NCBI RefSeq assembly: GCF_000332315.1
Contig: NZ_KB235933.1
Span: 1,057,021-1,121,020, forward strand
DNA: 64,000 nucleotides
From: Prochlorothrix hollandica PCC 9006 = CALU 1027
GTDB taxonomy: Bacteria; Cyanobacteriota; Cyanobacteriia; Prochlorotrichales; Prochlorotrichaceae
Direction: 5' to 3'
Position numbers and translations under genes: made by a program. Below the pieces are notes generated by a model, which was given only the letters and a program-made list of their open reading frames with translations, was not told the DNA's origin and ran no database searches. Below are positions 16,307-26,532 of this stretch, piece by piece (positions within the stretch are counted from its first letter, which is position 1; each line of letters begins with the position of its first letter).

Positions 16307-18028
16307 ATGGCTCGGATTAATCTGCTAGATACGCGCACGACTAGTTTCGGTGACTTAATTGGCAATGGCAAGATTTACAGAGTGCCGCCTTTTCAGCGTG
16401 ATTACTCCTGGACTGAAGAAAACTGGGAAGATCTTTGGCAGGATATTCTGGTGCTACACACCACCAATCCTAGTGCTGGTCATTACATGGGGGCGATCGT
16501 TCTCCAAAGCTCTAGGGCTTCAGACAAAGAGTTTACGATTATTGACGGACAGCAACGGCTAGCTACCCTCAGTATTATGGCGATCGCGGTTATCGAAAAG
16601 ATTCAAAAACTAGTCGATCGAGACGAACAAAAGGCAGCTAACCAAGAGCGGCAGAAAATTCTCAATCGCACCTATCTCAGTGACAAGGATCCACGCTCTC
16701 TGCGTTATTCCAGCAAGATCATTTTGAATGAAAATAACAATGACTTCTATCAGAGCAATTTGATCAACCTCAGAAGTCCTTTTAATATTCGATCGCTCTC
16801 AAAATCTAATCAACTACTTTGGCAAGCGTTCCAATATTTTTCGGATTCTTTAGAAGAACTTGAGGATGTTGTTCAAGGTGGTGAAAAATTAGCTGAATTC
16901 TTGACCGATACCATTGCCCAGAGACTACTTTTTATTCAGATTAACGTTGAAGATGAGTTAAATGCTTACACAGTGTTTGAAACCCTGAACGCTAGAGGCA
17001 TAGAACTGAGTTCAACAGATTTACTAAAGAATTACTTATTTTCCCTCTTTCAAGGTCCCGACGATCTACAAGAAGCCCAGAGACAGTGGAGGCGCATTAC
17101 TAATACTGTTCAGATGGAAAGATTCCCAGAATTTCTCCGCTATTACCTCAGTCTCCGACATACTAGGGTCAGGCGAGAAAGGCTATTCAAAATAGTTCGT
17201 GACTCTGTTCAGAATGGCCAACAAGCCTTTGAGTTACTGGATCAACTGGAAAATTACAGTAGTCTTTTTATCGCTCTCGGTAATTCCAATGATGAATTCT
17301 GGCGAGATCTTCCTGCAAACCGACCCTATGTTCGTGAACTTGAACTATTTCGCGTCAAACAGGCTTATCCAACTTTATTTACAGCCTATGAGAGGTTTTC
17401 CCCTGAAGACTTCACTCGCCTCCTCAAACTCGTGGGGGTACTGTGTTTTCGCTATACGATCGTTAGCAGCTTAAATCCTAATGACTTAGAAACACTTTAC
17501 AACAAGGTGGCAATTGCAATCACAACGGGTGAGATAACTAACCCCAGACAGGTTTTTGAACAACTGCGATCGGTCTATGTTTCAGATGAGAAGTTTTCGC
17601 AGGACTTTTCTTTGCTTTCACTGTCTACCAGAGGGCAGAAAAAGAAACTAGTGCGATATATTTTGTCTAAGCTTGAGGCCGATGCACGACTGGAGGTTAA
17701 TGAAGATGGTTTTTCGATCGAACATATCTTGCCTGAATCCCCCAGTCCTGAATGGCGACAACACTTTACTGATAGCCAACTGGAAGAAATGGTGTATCGC
17801 ATTGGCAATTTGACACCGTTAGAACCCCATCTCAATCGCGAAATCGGCAATGGGCGTTATGCCATCAAGCGAGATGTTTACCAGCAGAGTGGCTATGAGT
17901 TAACCAAAAATATAGTGGCTGAGGAATGGACTCCCCATACACTGACTACACGACAGAGGGATTTAGCCCGGAGAGCTACTCATATTTGGCGATCGGATTT
18001 TGCTCCTCATAAATTTCTGCCCGACTAA
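16307..18028 (+). CDS. DUF262/DUF1524 protein (GmrSD-like, possible restriction component)
   Basis: This protein of 573 residues has an N-terminal DUF262 domain (YRVPPFQRDYSWTEENWEDLWQDI, TIIDGQQRLATLSIM, FETLNARGIELSSTDLLKNY) and a C-terminal DUF1524 HNH-like domain (FSIEHILPESPSPEWR, RIGNLTPLEPHLN). The DUF262 part is a ParB-like NTPase and the DUF1524 part a predicted nuclease. The fused form is known from GmrSD-type, modification-dependent restriction enzymes. I prefer the ATG giving MARINLLDT; a TTG 33 bases upstream is possible. It points toward a large restriction-modification gene on the other strand, so a joint defence role is likely but not shown. Composition is moderately AT-rich. 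Confidence 0.85.
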   Translation: MARINLLDTRTTSFGDLIGNGKIYRVPPFQRDYSWTEENWEDLWQDILVLHTTNPSAGHYMGAIVLQSSRASDKEFTIIDGQQRLATLSIMAIAVIEKIQKLVDRDEQKAANQERQKILNRTYLSDKDPRSLRYSSKIILNENNNDFYQSNLINLRSPFNIRSLSKSNQLLWQAFQYFSDSLEELEDVVQGGEKLAEFLTDTIAQRLLFIQINVEDELNAYTVFETLNARGIELSSTDLLKNYLFSLFQGPDDLQEAQRQWRRITNTVQMERFPEFLRYYLSLRHTRVRRERLFKIVRDSVQNGQQAFELLDQLENYSSLFIALGNSNDEFWRDLPANRPYVRELELFRVKQAYPTLFTAYERFSPEDFTRLLKLVGVLCFRYTIVSSLNPNDLETLYNKVAIAITTGEITNPRQVFEQLRSVYVSDEKFSQDFSLLSLSTRGQKKKLVRYILSKLEADARLEVNEDGFSIEHILPESPSPEWRQHFTDSQLEEMVYRIGNLTPLEPHLNREIGNGRYAIKRDVYQQSGYELTKNIVAEEWTPHTLTTRQRDLARRATHIWRSDFAPHKFLPD

Positions 18029-18293
18029 TGGCATAATCTAACAGCAAAGGTTGGGTATCTCCAATATACATTTGGAATTCGTCAGCTAGACGATCGGCGA
18101 TCGCCTCAAACTCATTATGACTCTCTGGAAATGAGGCTGATAAGCTTGGGTAATGATCCGTGAAAGCCTTATACAGACAGGATTTCAATAATGACCCTTT
18201 ATTCAAATGATATCGTTTATTATACAGTCTTCGGCGTGATCCCCAGAGAGTCGATTGATTTATGTCATTTGCCTTCCACGATCTTAATTTCAT
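17976..18293 (-). CDS. Small hypothetical protein between restriction genes
   Basis: This 105-residue protein is not recognised. Its N-terminal half is basic (RSWKAND, GSRRRLYNKRYHLNKG) and its C-terminal half acidic and helical (HNEFEAIADRLADEFQMYIGD, LLLDYAISRAEIYEEQNPIAKYE). The ATG lies inside the last codons of the restriction-modification gene (29-base overlap), and its 3' end overlaps the end of the convergent DUF262 gene by 53 bases. The tight packing suggests a real third member of the cluster. It could be a small accessory, antitoxin-like or control protein, but there is no direct evidence for this. A later TTG start is also possible. Confidence 0.5.
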   Translation of the reverse strand: MKLRSWKANDINQSTLWGSRRRLYNKRYHLNKGSLLKSCLYKAFTDHYPSLSASFPESHNEFEAIADRLADEFQMYIGDTQPLLLDYAISRAEIYEEQNPIAKYE

Positions 18294-21200
18294 CTTCTGT
18301 CAATCCATACAGCTTATAAACGATTTGATCAATCAGGTGATCGCACCACATCAGTTGCATTTTGACCGGCAACAGCGTCTCTAAACTAGCTTGATATTCT
18401 TTCTCTAGCGTTTGCTGTTCTGTTCGCGCTACCGGATCGATCGTGATCTTCTTTTTATTTTTCTTAAGCAGTGCGATCAAGGCATCAAAACTCAGGTGGG
18501 GTTCGCCTGTGTCGTTATCCCTATCTGCATTACCTGTACCTTTTTTGTAATAGTCGCCTAAGTAGTTTTGAATCTTAGATTTGTTGGTGAGAGTGTCGAT
18601 CGGGCAACCGATAAAACGTTCCAGCCATAGCAAAAAGCTTTTGACTTCGGTTTGCTTTTGTTTGTTGAGTTCAATCATTTGCTCGGCTAGATGCGCTAAC
18701 AAATCATGAATCACATCGGCTTCTTCGAGCTGCTGGCTGAGGTGATGAGTGACTTGAGCTAACAGCGGATCAGCGTTGTGATCGAGTTGGAATTGATTGT
18801 AGAGGGTGATCGCGTTTTGGACAGCTTGTTGACGGCGATCTGTTGGGGTGGTAAAAGAGATTTTTCGGATAGGGAATTGACGAATGCTCTCAGGATAAAC
18901 TTCAGTATATGAACCTTGTAAAGTATCAGTCGCAAGGAAACGGGAAAAATGATAAGTCATGAAACATGAGTTTATCAAAGATAAAATGTAATGTAATCTA
19001 TATTGCTCCGCGTACTCATATGCCAACCGATAACCTGCTACTTCAAGCGACTTAATATGATCTGTCCAAATTATTAGATGGATCACGAGATGATCACTGA
19101 AGTAGCCTTCGTCATCGTAAGAACTAATTAGCTTGTTCTCCTCGCCGCTAACTCTACGAATTGCAATTTTAGGCAACTCAAATAGTTCGATGAATCGAGA
19201 TCTATGAAAGTATTCCTGTTTGGCTTCATAATCAAGGAATAAATCGCTCCAATTTATTTCGTAAGGCGTTATGTTAGTCCCTAAAATAAATTTTCTATAT
19301 CCTTGACCATCATGATTTTTAATGACTTCATTCTTTTTAAATTTAATCGGGCTATTAGCACCACTATGAGCCACAATTCCCATGTTGACATGACAAATAG
19401 AGCCAAGAAATATACTATTATTTTGAGTTTTTATTTTGATGAAAATTTCTGCTTCGGTTATGTCAACTCGAAAGGCGAAATTTGAAAACTCGTAAAATGT
19501 GCTTTGAGGTATTATTGAAAAATCATAAAACTCTTTGTCGAACCTTATGATTTTTACAGAATTTGAATCATTTTGAAGCGGTGATACAACATAAATAATT
19601 AGGTGTCTAGAAATCTTCTCAAATACTAAATGTTCTTCAAAATCGACTAATTCAGTCAAGCTGCAATTATCTAAAATAAATTTTCTAATATTAGTTCCAT
19701 ACTTTTCAGTTGAAAATGAGCTTGGAATAATAAAAGATTGACAACCTGTTTTTGCCTTGGTTAAGGATAATGCTCTATATATAAATAGCACGAACAAATC
19801 CCAATGTCCTGATGCAATGTCCGGGTAGATTTTCTCTAGGATTGTTGGGAGAGACTTGTCATATGCAGTTAATTCCCAATTTGAAATATATGGTGGATTT
19901 CCAATGACTACATCAAATCCTGCATTTGCTTTCCAACTAGCGTTTTCTAGGTCGATAAATACTTCTGGAAATTCTAGATCCCAATGAAAAAAGTGTTTCT
20001 TGTCACTGAGTTTTAGGGCATCGTCATAAACGGCGGCATCTGCCTTGTTCATTTTTTTCGGGTTAGCCGAAATTGCATTCGTACCAAACACACGCAAAAA
20101 ATGGTCGGCTCGTTTTAAGCCAAAAAATTTAGAGACGTAGATATCGAGCAATCGCTTAAAGGGTTTGGCAGCGTCATCAAAGGATCGAAATAGGGTTTCG
20201 CTTTGTTCGACTTCGGCAAAAGTGGCATCGCTTAGCACACTCACACCACGCATAATTTCTGCTGCTCTTAGCAAGCCTACAAAGGGTCCTGCTAAGAGGG
20301 TAAACTGTCTGCCTGAGTCCTGCGACATAGCGGCTGCGGCTTCTCTGGCAGTGGTGCCGATCAACGAATTGCCACAGCGCAAATGGTGATCTAAAAAGCT
20401 CAACGGTGCGCCGATCGTAAACGAATGGAGCCACAAACTTACCTTTGCTAGTTCCACCGCCATGGGGTTCAAATCCACGCCATAAATGCAGCGCTTCATC
20501 ACCACCCGTTGTAGCAGTTGAGTCGGTTCCAGGCGATCGGGATTGATGATGATGCCCTGCTGTTCCAGGTTTTGTAAAATGCTCTGGCGCGTTTGCTCCA
20601 GCATCTCCAGCACGGGGTTTTGTTCAGGATACAGCGTCAAAATGCGGATCAGTTCATCGGTCAAATAGTCCACTGCTTCCACTAAAAAATGACCGCTGCC
20701 CATCGCTGGGTCACAGATTTTAATATCCAGTAAGGTACTTTGTGCCTCCCGTTCTAGCCGTTGCAAATCCTTTCGCAATCCGTTCAGGCTTTGGGTGCCC
20801 AGCCGTTTATCTTTCATCTGGGTATGCAGTTGGGCAATGCTTGCCATCAGTTCGCTAAACCGAGTTTGCCGCTGCTCTAAGATGGGTTTCAGCGTGTGGC
20901 TGACGATGTATTTCACAATATAGTCAGGCGTGTAATAGGAGCCTGTGGCTTTGCGTTCGCCCTTGTCATTTTCGAGATGTACTACTGCCTTAGACAAGGG
21001 GTTTGACAAGGGGCTTAAGCCCCTTGCCTCAATGACGACGCGATATTCCAACAAGCCCTCATAAATCGAACCCAGTTGCCGCACGCCCAAAAAGCTATAG
21101 TCGATCGGCTGTCCTTCAAATCGAGCCAGTTGATCCAACACCGGAGCTAGCACCGCATCGGATACCTTAAAGCGAGACAAAAAATGATTGGCGGGATACT

Positions 21201-22311
21201 CAACCTGATTGCTGGGCTGACTGAAATCAAAATGAAACAAACCGCCGTTATAGCGGGGCACTTCCAATCCCCGATCGCCGCGATCGACAATTTGAAACAG
21301 GCTGAGCAGGCGATCGTATAGCCCGGTGGAAGTCTGGCTCAACTTCTTTTGTCGCTTGATGCCCTCAGCCACTTCTTGGGTGATTTTGATCAAGCTGTGA
21401 TCCCGATAATCGCGATCGATGGGTAGCAGATTGCGGGCTTCGGCATAGAGCAAAAACAACAGCTTATAGAGAAAGGACAGCGTTGCTTCATACACCTGCT
21501 CCGGTGTCACCTGCTCTCCCCGGCGGGTGGCATCCGCCACAAGGCCCCCCGCCAAACCGGGAAAGACGCGATCGAACACCAATGCCTTTAGCTCATTGCC
21601 CACGCGCTGAGCATAGGTGGTGCTGCCCTCCCGCACCCGCTCTAAAAAATTTCGCCCCTGGGGGTCTTTGACCAGCGACTCTTGCCGAAAGAACAGCCAA
21701 AAATACTTAAACTGTTCCAAGTCGCCTGCTTCCAACAGTTCCACCAGATCGACAGGGTAAAACTCCGTCGCCGTCGAGGAAGCCTGCCGATAATACAATC
21801 GCCACTCGCGCCCGTTCGTCAGAATCCCCCAATCAACCCCCGTCCCTGTCAGGTAGCTCGCAATCTGAAATGATGGGTTTTCGTTTTTGTAAACATCTCG
21901 CTTGTCATTGGCAGTCACCTTACTGAGCGGGCGTTCCCAATATTTTGCTTCAGCGATCGCCCTCACTCGCGCATAAAAAGCAGACTCATTGTTTTGATGA
22001 TGGTACGCTTCATCGCGATCGGGTTCACTGGTAAACAGGGCATAGTCCGGTCGTTGTGCCCTACCTTTGCCACGAGTCGTCACCTGGGGAATATGGCTAA
22101 AGCCCAAAATATCCAGCGCAGGCTTAATAAAAACCTCTTCTGTTTGCGCTTCACTCAGCGTCGGCAACAGGGTTTGTTTAGACAGATAGAGCTTTTTTAA
22201 CGCCTCAAACCCTGCAGTCACATCCACCTGCCATTCGGGGCATTCTTGAATCCGATGCTCCAGGTAATGCTGCGAAAACAGCGGCTTGTTTGGTTTTTGT
22301 CTATCTGCCAT
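18265..22311 (-). CDS. Eco57I-type single-chain restriction-modification enzyme
   Basis: This 1348-residue protein combines functions in the manner of type IIG enzymes. The N-terminal ~130 residues look like a PD-(D/E)xK nuclease (RPDYALF around residue 90, AEAKYW around 117). An adenine methyltransferase follows: motif I DPAMGSGHFLVEAVDYL (~532), a DLNPMAVELAKVSLW segment and motif IV VIGNPPYISN (~804). The stretch after it (~830-1150) would hold target recognition (TEVYPESIRQFPI at its end), and the C-terminus is helical and Lys-rich. It should cut and methylate the same DNA site. Bases ~18900-20000, covering the recognition part, are much more AT-rich than the rest of the gene, which suggests domain replacement. 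It is clustered with a 105-residue protein and a DUF262 protein. Confidence 0.9.
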   Translation of the reverse strand: MADRQKPNKPLFSQHYLEHRIQECPEWQVDVTAGFEALKKLYLSKQTLLPTLSEAQTEEVFIKPALDILGFSHIPQVTTRGKGRAQRPDYALFTSEPDRDEAYHHQNNESAFYARVRAIAEAKYWERPLSKVTANDKRDVYKNENPSFQIASYLTGTGVDWGILTNGREWRLYYRQASSTATEFYPVDLVELLEAGDLEQFKYFWLFFRQESLVKDPQGRNFLERVREGSTTYAQRVGNELKALVFDRVFPGLAGGLVADATRRGEQVTPEQVYEATLSFLYKLLFLLYAEARNLLPIDRDYRDHSLIKITQEVAEGIKRQKKLSQTSTGLYDRLLSLFQIVDRGDRGLEVPRYNGGLFHFDFSQPSNQVEYPANHFLSRFKVSDAVLAPVLDQLARFEGQPIDYSFLGVRQLGSIYEGLLEYRVVIEARGLSPLSNPLSKAVVHLENDKGERKATGSYYTPDYIVKYIVSHTLKPILEQRQTRFSELMASIAQLHTQMKDKRLGTQSLNGLRKDLQRLEREAQSTLLDIKICDPAMGSGHFLVEAVDYLTDELIRILTLYPEQNPVLEMLEQTRQSILQNLEQQGIIINPDRLEPTQLLQRVVMKRCIYGVDLNPMAVELAKVSLWLHSFTIGAPLSFLDHHLRCGNSLIGTTAREAAAAMSQDSGRQFTLLAGPFVGLLRAAEIMRGVSVLSDATFAEVEQSETLFRSFDDAAKPFKRLLDIYVSKFFGLKRADHFLRVFGTNAISANPKKMNKADAAVYDDALKLSDKKHFFHWDLEFPEVFIDLENASWKANAGFDVVIGNPPYISNWELTAYDKSLPTILEKIYPDIASGHWDLFVLFIYRALSLTKAKTGCQSFIIPSSFSTEKYGTNIRKFILDNCSLTELVDFEEHLVFEKISRHLIIYVVSPLQNDSNSVKIIRFDKEFYDFSIIPQSTFYEFSNFAFRVDITEAEIFIKIKTQNNSIFLGSICHVNMGIVAHSGANSPIKFKKNEVIKNHDGQGYRKFILGTNITPYEINWSDLFLDYEAKQEYFHRSRFIELFELPKIAIRRVSGEENKLISSYDDEGYFSDHLVIHLIIWTDHIKSLEVAGYRLAYEYAEQYRLHYILSLINSCFMTYHFSRFLATDTLQGSYTEVYPESIRQFPIRKISFTTPTDRRQQAVQNAITLYNQFQLDHNADPLLAQVTHHLSQQLEEADVIHDLLAHLAEQMIELNKQKQTEVKSFLLWLERFIGCPIDTLTNKSKIQNYLGDYYKKGTGNADRDNDTGEPHLSFDALIALLKKNKKKITIDPVARTEQQTLEKEYQASLETLLPVKMQLMWCDHLIDQIVYKLYGLTEDEIKIVEGK

Positions 22312-22497
22312 ACTTTAGTCCTCAATAGGGTTTAGTATACATAGTTTTTTCGTATAATGTTCCTGATTTGGATCGGCTTCACACTTTTTTATGTATGGAT
22401 CCCTAGGGTTGGTTATACCGACTCATCTCCGATCGCCCCCGCTACTCAGACGAATTATCCCGATCGCCTGAACTGCGATCGCCTGAACCTCGATCGC

Positions 22498-25400
22498 CTA
22501 TCTAGCCTCGATCGCCCCCTCTGCTTCCAGCACCAACCGCCGCAATTGATCCAAGAGATCTGGCGCGACCTCCTGCCAGAGTCCCCGCTGCTCTGCTTCC
22601 AAAAGTCGTTCCGCCATATCCCGTAACGCCCAAGGATTATGGTCTTGGACAAACCGTTGCACCTCTGGATTCAGCACATAGGCTTGGGTAACCCCCGCAT
22701 ACATGTGATCAGCCACACAATGGGCCGTGGCATCATAGGCGAATAAATAATCCACCGTGGCAGCTAGTTCAAAGGCTCCCTTGTAGCCATGGCGCATGGC
22801 TCCGGCGATCCATTTGGGATTGATCACCCGCGATCGATAGACCCGCGCAATTTCCTCCTCCAAGCGGCGCACCTTAGGCTGGTGGGGACGGGAGTGATCG
22901 CCAAAATAGGTGTGGGGTTGCTGGCCCTGGGTCACCCGCACCGCCGCCGTCAGCCCCCCCTGGAACTGGTAATAGTCATCGGAATCCAGGAGATCATGCT
23001 CCCGGTTGTCCTGGTTATGGAGGACAATTTGCAGGTGTTGTAATCGCTGTTGGAACGCTTCCGGGGCGCTGTGGCCCTGGCAACCCAGATCAGAACTGCC
23101 ATAGGCGTAACTGCTCCAGTTGATATAGGCGCGGGCTAGATCCTCGTCACTGTGCCAGTTTTGGGCTTCCATCAACCCCTGCAACCCGGCCCCATAGGCT
23201 CCCGGCTTGGATCCAAAGACCCGATAAGCGGCGCGGCGTTGGGCTTGATCGGGGGAGAGTCCCTGGGCTTGCCAGTGGTCGCTTTCCTGGCGGACCCGTT
23301 GGGCCAGGGGGTTTTGGTCCGGGGGTTCCGGTAACTGGGCTACGGCTTGGGTAGCCCGATCGAACAAATCAATTAAATTAGGAAAGGCATCTCGGAAAAA
23401 CCCCGAAATTCGCAGAGTAACATCAACCCTGGGTCGTCCCAGCAGAGACAGGGGCAAAATCTCGAAATCCACCACCCGCCGGGACGGGCCTTCCCACACC
23501 GGGCGCACCCCCAAGAGGGCCAGGGCTTCGGCGATGTCGTCTCCCCCGGTGCGCATCGTAGAGGTGCCCCACACCGACAGGCCCAGGCTTTGGGGATAGT
23601 CGCCATTGTCTTGGGTATAGCGATCGATCAGCACCTCCGCCGCCTTGCGCCCCAGATCCCAGGCGCTTTCCGTGGGCAATCCCCGTAAATCGACGGAATA
23701 AAAGTTGCGACCCGTGGGCAAGACCTCAGGACGGCCTCGGCTGGGGGCACCGGAGGCACCAGGGGGCACATAGTTTCCCGCCAAGCCCTGGAGTAAATGG
23801 CTGATTTCCTGGGGAGTTTGTCGTAGGGCTGGTAACAGGGTTTGGGCAATCCACCCTAATTCCACCGCCAAGGCCGATCCTTCCCTGAGGGGTGGGCTAA
23901 GCTGTTGGGCTTTTAGCTGGAAGTCCTCCCCTAGGGCGAGGGAAGTGGCTGGGGGTTGGGCGATCGTCGTCTCCATCAGCACCTCAACCCACTGGGCGGC
24001 GATCGCCTCCAACTGCTCCACCCCATCGCCCCAGGTGCGGCAGTCCTGGAAGGGTTCCGGTTTTGGCCCAGACCAGGGGTGCCCTAGATCCGCTGTCAGG
24101 GGGTCCAGATCCAGATCCCAGGCTTCGGCCAGGGCGCGGGTCAGTCCCCGGCGGACACCACTGGGGGATCGGGCAATGGCAACGGTCAGATCCCGCAACT
24201 GATCCCCCTGGGGGCACTGGCCAAAAATATGGAGACCATCCCGAATTTGGGATTCCTTGAGTTCGCAGAGGTAGCGATCGAGGGCCGTCAACCACATTTC
24301 TGGATTATCTTCCCTGAGGAGCGTGGAGTTCGGATTTTGATCTAAAACACTGGTTTCTGGCGGTATTGCATTAGTTTTCGCCCCAGGCTTGGGGGATAGC
24401 TGAGTCCCAGGCACCGGCATCACCGTCCCTAGCTCCCGATCCATCTGCTCCTGGCGCAACAGTGCCCAAATGCGCTGGCGAATCACCGGCACCCGTTTGG
24501 GATCTAGGGTTTGGGCATCGTAATACTCATCCACCCACTGCTCTAACTGGGCCAAGGGTCCATAGAGTTCCGCCCGGGTTAAGGGGGGGGTGAGGTGATC
24601 GAGAATCACCGCCTGGGCACGGCGTTTGGCTTGGGAGCCTTCACCGGGATCATTGACAATAAAGGGGTAAAAATGGGGCAGGGGACCGAGGGCCACTTCC
24701 GGGTAACAGGTGGCGGAGAGGGCTAAGCCTTTGCCGGGGAGCCATTCCAGGTTGCCATGTTTGCCCACATGCACCAGGGCTTGGGCCTGGAACTGGGAGC
24801 GTAACCAGTGGTAAAAGGCCAAATAATGGTGAGTGGGTTCCAGATCAGGAGCATGGTAGTTGAGGCTGGGATCCTGGTCATAGCCCCGCGAAGGCTGGAT
24901 GCCCACAAAGACATTACCCAGGCGAATACCGGGAATGGGCAGGCGATCCGGCACGGTACCCCAGCGTTGCTGCAAATCTCGCTGAATGGCTGGGGCTAGG
25001 GTTGCGAGATAGCGTTGGTACAGGTCTCGCTGGAGGCTTTGGCCCTGGGTGCGCCACTGACTTTCGGGATCGTTGGTGGCACTGGTGGTCAGGCGATCGA
25101 TCACGTCCTGCCCCGTCTGGGGGATTTGCTCCGGGGATCCCAGGTCATAGCCCGCCGCTGCCAGGGCGTGGAGGATTCTGGCACAACTTTCGGGGGTATC
25201 CAGACCCACCCCATTGGCCAGCCGTCCGTCCCGGGTGGGATAGTTGGCCAGGATCAGGGCCACTCGGCGATCGGCCACGGCAGTTTGGGCCAATTGCACC
25301 CAGTTATGGGCCAAGTCCGCCACAAACTGCACCCGATCGGCCTGGGGTTCATAGATAACCACATCGGTTTCTAGGGCCGCTTGGTGCTGCTGTACGGCCT

Positions 25401-26430
25401 TAAAAGAAATGGCCCGTGTCACAATTCGCCCATCTACTTCCGGTAAGGCCACATTCATGGCAATATCGCGGGGAGTCAGTCCCTGCCAACTGTCCTGCCA
25501 TTGGGCCTGGGTGCCCCCACTGAGGATCACCTGGAAAACGGGTACATTGAGGCGAGACCACAGATCCGGAGGGCCAGAATCCGATGCCCCTGGGGCGGTG
25601 CTGGGGGCAATGGCGAAGCCGGTGGTATTGAGGACAACCCCTAGGGCAGGCCGGTGGCGATCGCGGAGGTGTTGCACCACGGCGGTCTGCACGGCCCGAT
25701 CGCGCAGGGATGAGACAAACAGGGGAACGGGGTTCAGGTGGCGCTGGGCTAAGGCTTGGCAGAGGGCATCAATGGGGGCTGTGTTGCTGGCCAGGTAGTG
25801 GGATCGATAAAAGAGGATGCCGACACTGCCGATGCCTGGGTTCGGTTCCAGGTCGTTAGTGGGTTCAGTGGCCGGTGCTGGACTGTGATATAGCCCCACC
25901 AAGGGCACCGACTGGGGGGCAGGGGGCAGGGGACCCATGCCTAAACTGTGGTGGGCGGCAAACTGTAGCCCATGGCGTAAGTTAATCACCCCCCCTTCGC
26001 AAAAATAGCGCCAGAGCTGATCCACTGCCCCCAACCCCAGGCTGGAATGGCTGACGAGATCGGGATCGGGGCGATCGTCCCCCGGCAGAACCCAGAGCGC
26101 AGCCCCCGTGGTTTCCGCCACCCCTTTCACCACCTCCAGCCCATAGCTCCAATAGCCCCGTCCCCCCAGCAGGCGCAGAATAATAACCTGAGCTTGGCTT
26201 AAAACGCTGTCGGCGTAGGTGTCAATGGTGAGTTGCTGTTGCAGTTGCAGCAGGTTGACCGATCGCACCGCCGGAAAGTCTGGGGGCAGTTGGGGTAAGG
26301 CTTGGGCCAGGGTCTGGATATCGGTGTCGGCGGCGGTGAGCAACACCAGGGGCGCGGGGGTTTGGTCAATGAAAATGACTCCTTCAGCGTTGGGGTTCCA
26401 ACCGCCGGGGGTCGCAGCAAGGCGATGCAT
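22498..26430 (-). CDS. cobN: Cobaltochelatase subunit CobN
   Basis: This is the large subunit of the aerobic-type cobaltochelatase, which inserts cobalt into the corrin ring using ATP (with ChlI/ChlD-like partners in cyanobacteria). The 1310-residue length is normal. Recognisable blocks are LVHVGKHGNLEWLPGKGLALS, PFIVNDPGEGSQAKRRAQAVILDHLTPP, VSVWGTSTMRTGGDDIAEALALLGVRP and the C-terminal YFGDHSRPHQP...MRHGYKGAFELAATVDYLFAYDATA. A CobN assignment fits better than ChlH, given the MHRLAATPGGWN start and overall pattern. I chose this ATG over one 186 bases upstream because the longer leader (LSQPSRAKPNSQF...) is not family-like. No cobalamin riboswitch is evident upstream. Confidence 0.93.
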   Translation of the reverse strand: MHRLAATPGGWNPNAEGVIFIDQTPAPLVLLTAADTDIQTLAQALPQLPPDFPAVRSVNLLQLQQQLTIDTYADSVLSQAQVIILRLLGGRGYWSYGLEVVKGVAETTGAALWVLPGDDRPDPDLVSHSSLGLGAVDQLWRYFCEGGVINLRHGLQFAAHHSLGMGPLPPAPQSVPLVGLYHSPAPATEPTNDLEPNPGIGSVGILFYRSHYLASNTAPIDALCQALAQRHLNPVPLFVSSLRDRAVQTAVVQHLRDRHRPALGVVLNTTGFAIAPSTAPGASDSGPPDLWSRLNVPVFQVILSGGTQAQWQDSWQGLTPRDIAMNVALPEVDGRIVTRAISFKAVQQHQAALETDVVIYEPQADRVQFVADLAHNWVQLAQTAVADRRVALILANYPTRDGRLANGVGLDTPESCARILHALAAAGYDLGSPEQIPQTGQDVIDRLTTSATNDPESQWRTQGQSLQRDLYQRYLATLAPAIQRDLQQRWGTVPDRLPIPGIRLGNVFVGIQPSRGYDQDPSLNYHAPDLEPTHHYLAFYHWLRSQFQAQALVHVGKHGNLEWLPGKGLALSATCYPEVALGPLPHFYPFIVNDPGEGSQAKRRAQAVILDHLTPPLTRAELYGPLAQLEQWVDEYYDAQTLDPKRVPVIRQRIWALLRQEQMDRELGTVMPVPGTQLSPKPGAKTNAIPPETSVLDQNPNSTLLREDNPEMWLTALDRYLCELKESQIRDGLHIFGQCPQGDQLRDLTVAIARSPSGVRRGLTRALAEAWDLDLDPLTADLGHPWSGPKPEPFQDCRTWGDGVEQLEAIAAQWVEVLMETTIAQPPATSLALGEDFQLKAQQLSPPLREGSALAVELGWIAQTLLPALRQTPQEISHLLQGLAGNYVPPGASGAPSRGRPEVLPTGRNFYSVDLRGLPTESAWDLGRKAAEVLIDRYTQDNGDYPQSLGLSVWGTSTMRTGGDDIAEALALLGVRPVWEGPSRRVVDFEILPLSLLGRPRVDVTLRISGFFRDAFPNLIDLFDRATQAVAQLPEPPDQNPLAQRVRQESDHWQAQGLSPDQAQRRAAYRVFGSKPGAYGAGLQGLMEAQNWHSDEDLARAYINWSSYAYGSSDLGCQGHSAPEAFQQRLQHLQIVLHNQDNREHDLLDSDDYYQFQGGLTAAVRVTQGQQPHTYFGDHSRPHQPKVRRLEEEIARVYRSRVINPKWIAGAMRHGYKGAFELAATVDYLFAYDATAHCVADHMYAGVTQAYVLNPEVQRFVQDHNPWALRDMAERLLEAEQRGLWQEVAPDLLDQLRRLVLEAEGAIEAR

Positions 26431-26532
26431 AGGGGAGGGGGTAATGAACGGGGGCGACCATCGATCGTAACAGTCTGGGGCTAGTTGGCTAACATCTGGC
26501 CAATATATTGACAAAAAATGGTCGCTGTAGCT

